64,000 nt of DNA, from contig CAZIKN010000004.1 in NCBI GenBank assembly GCA_964539805.1, positions 1 through 64,000 of the forward strand, in the 5' to 3' direction. Both the position numbers and the translations under genes were made by a program. The stretch is from M3007 sp964539805 (lineage in GTDB: Bacteria > Bacteroidota > Bacteroidia > Chitinophagales > Saprospiraceae). Shown here one piece after another: positions 15,826 through 23,932 of this stretch; positions within the stretch are counted from its first letter, which is position 1, and the number at the start of each line of letters is the position of its first letter. Under the pieces are notes generated by a model that was not told the origin of the DNA, did not search any database, and saw only the letters and a program-made list of their open reading frames with translations.

Positions 15826-18549
15826 ATGACCGCCCCACTCTTAAAATACTTCCACAATTGCTATCAAGCCGACCTCCGTGCGGTGCAAGTAATCCATTTT
15901 TTGGCGAAAAAGGTCTCTTTTCCCCATTTTGAGGGTGATTCCGTATGGGCGAGCGATACTTGGCGTAGGCACCCCGTGCCCACGGCCTGGGGTGCTGTGG
16001 TACATAAGCACCTGCTCATACATGGCAAGGAGCAGCAGCTGTATGCCGGTGCCTTTATGCTGGTAGGCCGGATCAAACAGCTGGGCAAAATCCGCGAGGT
16101 ATGCGCTCCCCTGTACTTGGTACCGGCCCAAATTGACCAATCCAACGATGTTTTTATGGTTGAACTGGATTATTCGGGCATGGTCATTAACCCCGCCTTC
16201 GCCGAGGCACTGGGACAGGATGAGGCGGCGGCAGCTGGGCTGTACGAACAACTCCAGCAGTTGTTGCCTGCACGTTCGTTAGGCTTTGATGAACAAAATG
16301 CTATTGAAAATGCTATCAAAACACTCCATTTGCCCATTGTTGCGCAAGATCTGTATGATTTTCCACTCACCTCCGATGCACAGCAATTGGGCGCGCAGGT
16401 GCAAGCACAACAGAGCGGCTTTTCTTTGTTGCCCATCTTGGGCTTGGGGGTGGTGGAAAAGCCAAGTGGGTCTCTGGGCGTATTGAACGAACTCAAACAG
16501 TTGGCCGAATCGGCCAGTTGTTCATCGGCTATCCGGTACCTTTTCAATGAAGGGCTGCAAAATAACAAGCCCCGCAAACCGCAAGAAGTCTTGCTGCCCG
16601 CCACGTTGAGCGAAAGCCAGCGGGCCATCTTGCGAAGCAGCGAACGGGAAACGCTCACAGTGGTGAACGGGCCACCGGGTACGGGAAAATCGTTCACGAT
16701 AGCGGCCATAGCGGCGCACCAACTTAGCATCGGGGGATCTGTGCTGATAGCGGCCAAGAACATTCAGGCCGTAGAGGTCATTGCCGACAAACTGGAGCGA
16801 GACTTTAGGCTGAAGGGTGTGCCGGTGCGGGCCTCGCAGGCCGATTACCGTGGCCACCTGCGCAAACGCCTTCGCGCTTGGCTACAGGGTTCGGATCTGA
16901 ATAGGGATCCGTATAAACTAAAGAAGCTACAATCGGAGATGGCAGTGATAGACAGCAACATTAAGCAATTGTCCAAGAAGATTGCGCAACTGATGGAAGA
17001 CGAATGCCTGTTGGGGGCCTGGCTATTGCAGAACGACCTTACACTGTTGGACAGACTGAAAAAATGGGCCATTGAATTGAAAATTAAGCGTCAAAGACCG
17101 ATTTGGCAGTTGATAGACGAACTGGAACAGCAACAACAGGCAAGCCGCAACAAGGGCAGTTTACTGCTGACCGCCATTTTCTACGATCGTTTGAACCATG
17201 CACTGCAATGGCAAAGGCAACACCTCCAAAAACTATTGGAGGCATTGAAAACAAGCAGTGGCAACGAAAAAGAGCGCTATTTCCAAGGTATCAAGTTTTC
17301 AAAAGTATTGCAAGCCATGCCGATCTGGTTGGTCAACTCGGTGCATGTCCATGCGGTATTACCCTTAGAAAAAGAGCTGTTCGATCTGGTCATTATTGAC
17401 GAAGCGAGCCAATCGGACATTGCCAGTGCTCTGCCGCTGTTACAACGAGCCAAACGGGCCGTCATTGTGGGTGACCCCAAGCAGTTGCGCCATCTCTCTT
17501 TTTTATCAACGGAACAGCAAAATAAATTTTTGCAATACTTTGGTTTGGAAGCACTTATGTCTAAAAAGCGCTACTCGTTCCGCGATGCCAGCATCTTGGA
17601 TCTAGCCTTCGATAGCGCCCTAAGCCAGACTCAAGTGCATATACTTGATGAGCATTTCCGCTCCTTGCCCGGGATTATAGGGTTCAGCAACCAGCGTTTT
17701 TATGATGATGGCTTGAAGATCATGACGGCCACGCCCCAAAATCTTGAAGAGGCATGCGTGTTCGTGCACAGTATCAGGGGCAAGCGCACTGCTTCGGGCC
17801 AAAACACTGCAGAGGTCGAGCACATTACTGAACAAGTGGTGGCCCTCATAGAAACAGAGGCCAAGATTGGGATTGATGACCACCTATGCCAGAGCGTGGG
17901 GATCCTGTCGCCCTTCCGTGCACAGGTGGACCTGTTGAAAAAAACGATAGCGGCCCGCTGTACAGCCGAAGCTATGCTGCGGCACCGCATCTTGATCGGC
18001 TCTCCCTTCGATTTTCAGGGTGAAGAACGCGATATCATGTTCATTTCCTATGTGTTGGATGCCACCAGTGCGCCTGGGGCATTCACGTTCCTGAACCGCG
18101 AAGATGTGTTCAATGTGAGCATTACCCGCGCGCGCTCCAGGCAGCACTTATATGTGTCTGCTCATGCATACGACATGCCCACTGGTAATTTACTGCGCTC
18201 CTATATGGAGTTTTTGGCCAAACGCTCCACCCCGCTCTTGCACGGTAAGGCCCCACTGGATGCGTTCATGTCCGAAGTAATAACCTTCCTAAAACGCAGG
18301 GGCGTGGGCCACTTGATGTCACATTACCCTATTGCGGGCATGGATATTGATCTTATTGTCGTCCATCAGGGTAAGACATATTGCATTGATCTGGTTGGCC
18401 ACCCTGGCACCTACCAAAAAGCAATGCCTCTGGCACGCTGGAACATGCTAGAACGGGTGGGCCTGCGCGGGTTCATGTTGCCTTACCGGCTGTGGCACAG
18501 TGACCGTGCAGGGTGCGAGGCTGCGTTGGATATGTTTTTGGGGTTGTGA
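15826..18549 (+). CDS. SF1 (Upf1/DNA2-like) helicase with C-terminal nuclease-like domain
   Basis: 907 residues. Walker A GPPGTGKSF near residue 282, Walker B VIIDEASQSD near 523, motif III GDPKQLRHLS near 549, C-terminal helicase motifs GEERDIMFISY and VSITRARSRQHLY. The last 110 residues resemble the Vsr/MTES_1575-type PD-(D/E)XK domain (VHQGKTYCIDLVG preceded by AGMDIDLIV, then RWNMLERVG and YRLWHSD). The usual E-x-D/K is IDLVG here, so catalysis is uncertain. Such helicase-nuclease proteins often act in defence against foreign DNA or RNA; that role is inference. It sits between 127-bp direct repeats, a sign of acquisition. Confidence 0.85.
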   Translation: MTAPLLKYFHNCYQADLRAVQVIHFLAKKVSFPHFEGDSVWASDTWRRHPVPTAWGAVVHKHLLIHGKEQQLYAGAFMLVGRIKQLGKIREVCAPLYLVPAQIDQSNDVFMVELDYSGMVINPAFAEALGQDEAAAAGLYEQLQQLLPARSLGFDEQNAIENAIKTLHLPIVAQDLYDFPLTSDAQQLGAQVQAQQSGFSLLPILGLGVVEKPSGSLGVLNELKQLAESASCSSAIRYLFNEGLQNNKPRKPQEVLLPATLSESQRAILRSSERETLTVVNGPPGTGKSFTIAAIAAHQLSIGGSVLIAAKNIQAVEVIADKLERDFRLKGVPVRASQADYRGHLRKRLRAWLQGSDLNRDPYKLKKLQSEMAVIDSNIKQLSKKIAQLMEDECLLGAWLLQNDLTLLDRLKKWAIELKIKRQRPIWQLIDELEQQQQASRNKGSLLLTAIFYDRLNHALQWQRQHLQKLLEALKTSSGNEKERYFQGIKFSKVLQAMPIWLVNSVHVHAVLPLEKELFDLVIIDEASQSDIASALPLLQRAKRAVIVGDPKQLRHLSFLSTEQQNKFLQYFGLEALMSKKRYSFRDASILDLAFDSALSQTQVHILDEHFRSLPGIIGFSNQRFYDDGLKIMTATPQNLEEACVFVHSIRGKRTASGQNTAEVEHITEQVVALIETEAKIGIDDHLCQSVGILSPFRAQVDLLKKTIAARCTAEAMLRHRILIGSPFDFQGEERDIMFISYVLDATSAPGAFTFLNREDVFNVSITRARSRQHLYVSAHAYDMPTGNLLRSYMEFLAKRSTPLLHGKAPLDAFMSEVITFLKRRGVGHLMSHYPIAGMDIDLIVVHQGKTYCIDLVGHPGTYQKAMPLARWNMLERVGLRGFMLPYRLWHSDRAGCEAALDMFLGL

Positions 18550-18594
18550 GAGACAAGTGGGTGTTGCCCCTACGGGCTATTTATCTAAAATCGT

Positions 18595-18642
18595 AAAAAT
18601 CAAGCAAATCAATGCTGAAAACCTTCAAAACGACTAAAATCC
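18595..18642 (-). repeat. Degenerate copy of the dispersed repeat
   Basis: Reads on the plus strand as AAATCAAGCAAATCAATGCT and continues CTTCAAAACGACTAAAATCC, paralleling the reverse complement of the 98-bp repeat. It lies between the helicase stop and the right 127-bp repeat. Confidence 0.5.
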
Positions 18643-18649
18643 GCTCTTG

Positions 18650-18776
18650 AAAGGATATCAACACACCACTAAAATATTATGATAAAGTATTTTTTGATTT
18701 TAACGCTGCTTGTCAGCACCCAATGTTCCGTGGCGCAAAACCTTGCGTCCGCCCGCCTGCACATAGAAATGGCCAA
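18650..18776 (+). repeat. 127-bp direct repeat, right copy
   Basis: Second copy of 15349-15475 (126 of 127 bases equal). Here it is the genuine start of the SnoaL/YCII gene. Confidence 0.95.
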
Positions 18777-19527
18777 CAGGGCCTATGGCGAGCGTTTTCA
18801 ACACAACGATGCCGCTTATTACGCCGCCCGCTACACCAGGGATGCCTGTATCCTGCCCGAGAAAATGGAGCGCGTGTGCGGGCGTGATGCCATCAGGGCC
18901 TACTATTATAACAATGGGCAAAACCGCGATTTTCAATTGACCATAACATCATGGGAGATAACAGGTGGGCGCGAAGGCGTTGTGGAAGAAGGCGCCTATG
19001 AACTGTTGGACAAATCGGGCCGAAGTTTGGACAAGGGCAAATTCATCGCTACCTGGATGTACGAGGACAAACAATGGAAACTCCGTAGGGAAATATGGAC
19101 GACGGATATGCCCGATCAGGCCCCCTTTACTGCCGAAAAACCCGGTTATGATTCCATTTTGGCCAAAAAGTTGGGTGCTGACGACTATGGCATGAAGCGC
19201 TATGTGCTCGTGCTGCTGAAAACGGGGCCTGCACAGGTAACGGAAAAAGCCAGGGTGGACAGCCTTTTTGCGGGCCACATGGCCAATATGGGCCGCTTGG
19301 CCGAGGCCGGCAAATTGGTGATGGCCGGCCCCATCGGGCGCAAGGAAAAATACCGGGGTTTGTTTGTGTTTGAAGTGGCCGATATGGAAGAAGCCAAAAC
19401 CCTCACGGCCACGGATCCCGCCATTCAGGCAGGCCTGCTGGAGCCGGAACTAATGCCTTTTTACGGCTCCGCCGCATTGAAAATGCTGAATGAATGGCAT
19501 GAAAGGGTGCAGAAAGTGAAAATGTGA
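18679..19527 (+). CDS. Exported SnoaL/DUF4440-YCII two-domain protein
   Basis: 282 residues: signal peptide (MIKYFLILTLLVSTQCSVAQ), a SnoaL/DUF4440-like cone fold (about 25-150: YYAARYTRDACILPEK, FIATWMYEDKQWKLRREIW), then a YCII-like ferredoxin fold (about 170-270: KRYVLVLLKTGP, GRLAEAGKLVMAGPIG, TATDPAIQAGLL). Both folds bind small molecules; no reaction can be named. Its 5' end is duplicated at 15349. Before the helicase insertion it probably stood directly next to the AhpD-like gene, divergent and sharing its operator region. Confidence 0.8.
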   Translation: MIKYFLILTLLVSTQCSVAQNLASARLHIEMANRAYGERFQHNDAAYYAARYTRDACILPEKMERVCGRDAIRAYYYNNGQNRDFQLTITSWEITGGREGVVEEGAYELLDKSGRSLDKGKFIATWMYEDKQWKLRREIWTTDMPDQAPFTAEKPGYDSILAKKLGADDYGMKRYVLVLLKTGPAQVTEKARVDSLFAGHMANMGRLAEAGKLVMAGPIGRKEKYRGLFVFEVADMEEAKTLTATDPAIQAGLLEPELMPFYGSAALKMLNEWHERVQKVKM

Positions 19528-19618
19528 ATATCTGATCACAAAAATAATCGTTGATAATCAATGATTTAGATTTTGTGGTTGAGGTGTTTGCTTTTGCCGA
19601 CTACACGGTATGCTAATT

Positions 19619-19670
19619 GCATATAACGATCGCTCTGCTTGGCGCAACTGTTTCGGTCGGGGTTAGCTGC
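19619..19670 (-). other. attC-like site (distal end of array 2)
   Basis: A 52-bp imperfect palindrome bounded by GCATATAAC and GTTAGCTGC with TGCTTGGCG inside. The outer boxes fit the attC consensus RYYYAAC/GTTRRRY with one mismatch each. It follows the gene at 19677 and is the last site of the array. Confidence 0.5.
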
Positions 19671-19676
19671 TGGGAT

Positions 19677-20225
19677 TTATCTGTCCTCAATATTATGTCC
19701 AAGGTCAATAAAATATTGTCTGAGCAGGTCGTAAGTTTTGTTGTCTCCGTTTATGTGACTGAACATTTTCGTTTCCATATATTCACAACTTAAACAAACA
19801 TTCAAAGTTGACACAATATGGTTCGCCTTGTTGTAAAAAACTATCGCATCACGATAAATGGGCGCACACATCCAGGCTGGTATATCTTTAATTTCAGTCT
19901 GCAAAATGTTTTTCAGTCTGTCGATTTGTGGGTCTGATGATTTAAAAGTGTGCGTCTTTATGCTTGAAGGATGAAATTGCCCTTTGCTGTTGATTAAGTA
20001 TTGAGTGAACCCAAAAAGTTCTTGCAATTCCCCCAAACGCTTTTCTTCAAGGACCGTTAAATCATTATGCTTGTCCTTTCTAACCTTTAATTTCTCATAT
20101 TCTGTCCGATCTGTCTTATTGCTTTCTTCAAACTCGGTTCCGCGTTGAAATGTATACGTCTCAACATAGTCAAATGTCAAGTTGTTGATGTAGTCAATTG
20201 CTGATATATAGGTATATTGTGTCAT
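19677..20225 (-). CDS. Cassette gene, unknown protein
   Basis: 182 residues from MTQYTYISAID; the frame continues upstream to 20279 but those residues come from the recombination-site DNA. Soluble, charged, no signal peptide; helical segment with YEKLKVRKDKHNDLTVLEEK in the middle and two Cys in LNVCLSCEYMETK. I do not recognise the family. It lies between two attC-like sites and shares orientation with all other array genes. Confidence 0.65.
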   Translation of the reverse strand: MTQYTYISAIDYINNLTFDYVETYTFQRGTEFEESNKTDRTEYEKLKVRKDKHNDLTVLEEKRLGELQELFGFTQYLINSKGQFHPSSIKTHTFKSSDPQIDRLKNILQTEIKDIPAWMCAPIYRDAIVFYNKANHIVSTLNVCLSCEYMETKMFSHINGDNKTYDLLRQYFIDLGHNIEDR

Positions 20226-20236
20226 ATTATGCTTGC

Positions 20237-20360
20237 AGGTAATGGTTTGGGGGGTTGACGAAGGTGGGGTTTTTACCACAAATGTTGATGCAAAGTTTGA
20301 TTCACCACAAATGTTTTGCGGAGCACAGAATCGCGGCTATTGCAAATAAATGTGCAGTTC
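20237..20360 (-). other. attC-like site, degenerate
   Basis: The middle (GAAGGTGGGG, CACAAATGTTGATGC, TTTGCGGAGCAC, GAATCGC) matches the site at 29133-29268, but the outer boxes are eroded (TAATGG instead of TAACG). Confidence 0.45.
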
Positions 20361-20379
20361 GCAACTGGTGTTTTGACCG

Positions 20380-20964
20380 TCACCATATTTTCCACCAAGG
20401 TTTTTTAATTGTTTCATATCTGTGATAACTTCCGCCTGTCAATATTTTTGTTCTGATGTCATATGTGAAGTTGACCCATTCGTCTGCGTCAGTCGTTGGG
20501 TCATAAGATAGACCTGTTAGAATATTGTTCTCAAGTTTTAAGTCTTTTAATCCGTCCCAAGAAATTCTTTCCGAGTCCCAATGATTACCATCTGTTTCAA
20601 TAATTGTCAAGTTTGTTTGGTTATGCAAAATAAGTCTTCCGTCTGGTATGGTTAATACTGTTGAGTAGTCAACGCCAAAAACCGAAATTGGTTTTGTTTC
20701 GTCTGGGTTCATTAAGTAGCAAGTCCCGTAAGCAACTACTAATAAAAGGGATGTGTCTTTAAGATCGCATATTGTTTTTAGGTCTGTCCAACCTGGTTTG
20801 AAATTAGCAACCCAGTTTGTTCCGTCAGACTTGAATAAGCGAACAGGAAAACCTTCCGAATAAAATGTCTCGCCATTTTCAGTCACGGGAATATACATTG
20901 GTCCGTAAGTCGGCAATGCTTCCAAAATTTCATATTTTTTTATTTTGGTCAATTTTAGGTGCAT
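20380..20964 (-). CDS. Cassette gene, unknown beta-rich protein
   Basis: 194 residues from ATG at 20964. Sequence pattern is beta-rich with repeated small strands (FKSDGTNWVANF, IPDGRLILHNQTNLTIIETDGN, YDIRTKILTGGSYHR), propeller-like at best. No signal peptide, membrane segment or catalytic motif. Family not recognised. It sits between two attC-like sites, the second cassette of the left array. Confidence 0.65.
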   Translation of the reverse strand: MHLKLTKIKKYEILEALPTYGPMYIPVTENGETFYSEGFPVRLFKSDGTNWVANFKPGWTDLKTICDLKDTSLLLVVAYGTCYLMNPDETKPISVFGVDYSTVLTIPDGRLILHNQTNLTIIETDGNHWDSERISWDGLKDLKLENNILTGLSYDPTTDADEWVNFTYDIRTKILTGGSYHRYETIKKPWWKIW

Positions 20965-20977
20965 CTTCTGTTAGGGT

Positions 20978-21091
20978 TGCACATAATATTTTGCGGCTCG
21001 GCGATGTGTCCGTGCCTTAGCAATCTGCCGAAGCTTTAGCGTTGGCAATTTACAAAAAGGTGGGCATTTTGTCCAAGTGCTGTTATCTGTA
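20978..21091 (-). other. attC-like site
   Basis: Outer boxes GCACATAAT and GTTATCTGT; inner pair TTTTGCGGCTCGGCGATGTG against the facing ATTTTGTCCAAGTGC. It lies between array genes ending at 21093 and starting at 20964. Confidence 0.45.
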
Positions 21092-21092
21092 G

Positions 21093-21764
21093 TTATTTAT
21101 ACTCCACTGTGCAGTCAATAAGAGTTCTTGAACCATCCGCTTCGCTTGCAAAAACAATAGCCTTTAGGTTCGCCGATTTCAAATCATCTTTGCTTTTTCC
21201 CTTATATAATTGGAGTTCATTACCATTAATAGATGATAAATCTGGAACTGGTACTTCCCTGCTCACAACCCAAACTGTCTCCGAATTATTCATTTTATAT
21301 GAACCAATTAATCTTGTCGCCATTATATTTTTACTAGGCCAACTGTCATTTCCTTGTTCAAAAGACGTAATAATGATGTCTATTTCAGTTGCTAATGTCG
21401 GTGAGCAATTTGGAACCCATACTATGTCTTTTATTCCTGGTTCAATGAGTGTTTTTACTGAATTAAATGGCGTGACAATTCGAAACGCTAACGTGACGCC
21501 GTCTGCGATTGGATTCGGACGAGGCCAGATTTCAATATGTCTATTTTTGTTAAATGCTTCTTCTGCCTCTAAGTAGTTTTCGAGGGGATTTGTGTAACCG
21601 AAATGCCAGCTGCCAGATTGATGAAGACTTGCTTTTAATGTCCCTCTAAGTTCACGGCATGAAAGATAGATGTCCGACTTCGAATTTGGTGTCCATATTT
21701 TCCAAGTTGCGGCTCTAAGTCCATTGTTGTCAGTGATGCCAAATCGAATATATTGTTCTCTCAT
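21093..21764 (-). CDS. First cassette gene of left array, unknown protein
   Basis: 223 residues from MREQYIRFGITD. The frame opens 16 codons earlier at 21812, but those codons (MGCVYLGVSG) are encoded by the attI-like leader and the junction, which also occurs before a different gene at 29848; so I place the start at 21764, while noting that transcripts from the leader could make a longer form. The protein contains beta-rich segments and LRAATWKIWTPNSKSD; family not recognised. It is adjacent to the truncated recombinase on the opposite strand, as expected for a first cassette. Confidence 0.6.
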   Translation of the reverse strand: MREQYIRFGITDNNGLRAATWKIWTPNSKSDIYLSCRELRGTLKASLHQSGSWHFGYTNPLENYLEAEEAFNKNRHIEIWPRPNPIADGVTLAFRIVTPFNSVKTLIEPGIKDIVWVPNCSPTLATEIDIIITSFEQGNDSWPSKNIMATRLIGSYKMNNSETVWVVSREVPVPDLSSINGNELQLYKGKSKDDLKSANLKAIVFASEADGSRTLIDCTVEYK

Positions 21765-21783
21765 ATCGTCCGTCCAATAATTG

Positions 21784-21880
21784 CCACTAACGCCCAAATA
21801 TACACATCCCATTAATTTACCTGTATCCTTATTGCGTTAATCCAATTTTTTTTAAAATCAAATGCATTGACAATGAGCAC
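21784..21880 (-). other. attI-like leader, platform 2
   Basis: Starts at the junction GTTAGTGG (minus strand) preceded by TATATTTGGGC and continues through a leader (CAATAAGGATACAGG) shared with 29884-29985. Similarity to the other platform begins exactly at the G of GTT, as a recombination point would give. TATATTTG (21795-21802) is also a perfect -7 box reading into the first cassette. Confidence 0.6.
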
Positions 21881-21936
21881 CTTATGCTTTTTTTTGAGCC
21901 TAAAAAAATATACCCTTACGCAATAAAGCAGGTATA

Positions 21937-22089
21937 ATGGAAAACCCGCTCAGCACATTTCAACTAAAACTCCGCCTCCAGCGCTACGCTGAGAACACCA
22001 TCAGGACATGCACGGGCGGTCTTTCCAAGGTCCGTACACAAGAAACCGTAACGTACAACTTTTGTGTCCTTTGTGACTTTTGTGGTTAA
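21937..22089 (+). pseudogene. Truncated tyrosine recombinase (integron-integrase-like), platform 2
   Basis: The ATG at 21937 opens 50 codons. Residues 1-32 (MENPLSTFQLKLRLQRYAEN, then TIRTCTGGLSK) look like the start of the SAM-like core-binding domain of a XerD/IntI-type recombinase; after that the frame leaves the family and stops in a repeat (CVLCDFCG). No catalytic domain remains. It points away from the cassettes, the canonical integron geometry. A second, differently damaged copy lies at 30042. Whether the parent was a true IntI cannot be told from the N terminus. Confidence 0.6.
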
Positions 22090-22108
22090 ATCATAGCCTG
22101 TGTGGTAC
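22059..22108 (+). repeat. TTTGTG-rich repeat, copy 1
   Basis: TTTTGTGTCCTTTGTGACTT followed by TTGTGGTTAAATCAT occurs here and at 30253-30302, in both cases just after the recombinase remnant. Confidence 0.75.
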
Positions 22109-22152
22109 TGAGGTATAAGCATCTCGGTTTTGTATGTTGATGGTTGTTTTAT

Positions 22153-23082
22153 TTATCCTTTGTATGGTTCTAATTTTCCCATTTCGCCATTTGAATACCT
22201 GCGTTGTGTTTCTGCCATCTGCTCTCTTGTTGTCATAACAAACGGGCCGCCATAAGTGATTGGCTCGTTATGTGGTGTTCCTGTAGCAAACATAAATTCC
22301 AGTCCTTCGTCTAATGAGCTGATCGTTACTTTCTCTCCTTCCAAAGAATAGTTTATCAAGGTTTGGGCTTGTATATTTTCTCCTTCGCTTTTCCCATTAC
22401 CCTTCAGTCCATAGGCAAAAGCCATGGGCAATGCGTCAAGCGTAATTGATTTGTTCGGATATAAAAAAACATGAAACAAATTTACAGCAGTTACCATTTT
22501 ATAATTTGGTTTGAGTCCTTCAAATTCACCATGAACAATTCTAAGTTTATAAGCATCTGTCGTTTTTTCAGGAACTTCTTTAGCACTTGCATGCATTGAC
22601 CTTGGGCTTACAAATCTGTTTTTATCTGCATGATTTATCCATATTTGAAATCCATGCGTTTCGGTTCCTGTAACTTTCGGAAATTCATCATGAAGCATTC
22701 CACTTCCGGCTTGCATAATATGCATACCTCCGGGTTCTATGTGGCTGAAGTCGCCTTGACTATCTCGATTGATAAAACCTTCTTTACTGTCGGGCAGCAT
22801 ATAGGTCATTACAGAAATTCCCGCATGTGGATGAGGGCCGAAAACAGGTTTTTCCATTAAAAACTCTGTGAAAACCAAGAACGGTTCTATAGGGTAAGCG
22901 TGTGCCATTATATCCACACCTTTTAAACCCGGAAACGCTTGTTTAAACTTCAGATCGTGTCTTTTTACTATTGACTTGTTCATCTTATTTGAATTTAATT
23001 TGCTTGAAGCGAATGTTTTACGAAAGAGAAAAATACCACTAAAAGTGAGTATTAAGTTTAAAATAAAATTTCTTCTATTCAT
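22153..23082 (-). CDS. Pirin-family bicupin, exported or anchored
   Basis: 309 residues. The N terminus MNRRNFILNLILTFSGIFLF is a membrane segment with a twin-Arg-like RRNF. The pirin core keeps the metal ligands: HPHAG near residue 85 and the His/Glu in MQAGSGMLHDE. Typical pirins are iron-binding, some with quercetinase activity; an exported pirin is less common. It lies 50 bp downstream of a MarR gene, and both promoters carry the same 17-bp motif. The gene pair interrupts the cassette region. Confidence 0.88.
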   Translation of the reverse strand: MNRRNFILNLILTFSGIFLFRKTFASSKLNSNKMNKSIVKRHDLKFKQAFPGLKGVDIMAHAYPIEPFLVFTEFLMEKPVFGPHPHAGISVMTYMLPDSKEGFINRDSQGDFSHIEPGGMHIMQAGSGMLHDEFPKVTGTETHGFQIWINHADKNRFVSPRSMHASAKEVPEKTTDAYKLRIVHGEFEGLKPNYKMVTAVNLFHVFLYPNKSITLDALPMAFAYGLKGNGKSEGENIQAQTLINYSLEGEKVTISSLDEGLEFMFATGTPHNEPITYGGPFVMTTREQMAETQRRYSNGEMGKLEPYKG

Positions 23083-23100
23083 TTTTGTTAAATTGTTAAT

Positions 23101-23117
23101 TGTTAATTGCGCAACAA
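23101..23117 (-). promoter_or_regulatory. Likely MarR operator before the pirin gene
   Basis: TGTTAATTGCGCAACAA, 16 of 17 bases equal to the motif at 23574-23590, with palindromic centre TTGCGCAA. It lies 19 bp upstream of the pirin ATG. On the transcribed strand TACCTATTG precedes it, echoing the MarR -7 box. Confidence 0.55.
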
Positions 23118-23132
23118 TAGGTATAAATTTTT

Positions 23133-23570
23133 TTAAGCCACGTTGCTTTTTATTTTTAATAAAACCTTTATACAGGTATCTATTTCATCTTTTGTCAAAC
23201 CTTTCAAGGAGTCTTTGATGGACTGTTCAGCACATTTTGCAGTAGCTTCTCTCAGAGATTTGCCTTTGTCCGTCAGGTAAATTCTAAATACTCTTCGATC
23301 GTTAGCATCGTCCATTCTTTTAACGATATTTTCTCGTTCCAAAATGTCAAGAATACGTGTCACATTTGCTCTGTTTCGGTTGGTACATAAAGCCAATTCT
23401 GTCTGCTGTAAACCGTCCTTTTGCCACAGGTGACTTAATACACTGAATTGTTCGGGTGTTATGGGTAAGTTTTGGTCTTTCATTAGTTTGCTCAAATGTC
23501 GAAACATAGAAGTATGCGCAACGCCTAAAATGCGTCCAAATGAATCTTCAAACTTAAATGTATTAGCCAT
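23133..23570 (-). CDS. MarR-family transcriptional regulator
   Basis: 145 residues from MANTFKFED; the frame extends to 23618 but that would start upstream of the -7 box. Winged helix with LQQTELALCTNRNRANVTRI (recognition helix) and wing DANDRRVFRIYLTDKG, flanked by dimerisation helices. MarR proteins usually repress their own and a neighbouring gene until a phenolic or oxidising ligand binds. The shared 17-bp motif in its own promoter and in front of the pirin gene supports this. Confidence 0.9.
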   Translation of the reverse strand: MANTFKFEDSFGRILGVAHTSMFRHLSKLMKDQNLPITPEQFSVLSHLWQKDGLQQTELALCTNRNRANVTRILDILERENIVKRMDDANDRRVFRIYLTDKGKSLREATAKCAEQSIKDSLKGLTKDEIDTCIKVLLKIKSNVA

Positions 23571-23573
23571 AAC

Positions 23574-23619
23574 TGTTAAATGCGCAACAAAGGTAGAGGC
23601 AATTTTGGATTTCCCCAAA
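23574..23619 (-). promoter_or_regulatory. MarR promoter with overlapping operator
   Basis: TTTG (23616-23619), 20-bp spacer, TACCTTTG (23588-23595): an exact consensus promoter. The motif TGTTAAATGCGCAACAA (23574-23590) overlaps the -7 box and the start site, so a bound repressor would block it. Confidence 0.7.
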
Positions 23620-23737
23620 AAAAACTTAACTTTCGATCATGTTTTAAAATGTTGAACTCGGGGAAAAAATCCACACAAGCGCTTAGCCTTGCTTACGGTT
23701 TCCATTCGTCTTGTCCACCGCAACGCACAAAAATAAA

Positions 23738-23835
23738 CCAGGATTTGAGTGATTTTGAAGATTTTCAGGATTGATTTACCTGATTTTTAAGGATTTACAG
23801 ACGCGAGTGATTCAAAATCACTTTGCGTCGGCTAT
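23738..23835 (+). repeat. 98-bp dispersed repeat, copy 1
   Basis: Nearly identical to 24735-24832; the two flank the gene at 23933. The right part can fold (ACGCGAGTGATT against AATCACTTTGCGT). Shorter, degenerate copies occur at 6877, 11137 and 18595. The rest of 23620-23932 holds no recognisable gene or attC-like site. Confidence 0.85.
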
Positions 23836-23932
23836 AAACTCAATTTTTATTATTTTTTCTCATTCAATACTTGTCCGTCCAAAGTAATGTCTTTTTTAAT
23901 ATTTCAATTGGTCTTGTAGCGGTACTTTTCCG

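Noticed and set aside
18679..19527. Internal part of the helicase island
   Set aside because: The gene is complete and its start matches the duplicated fragment, so it belongs to the resident chromosome side.
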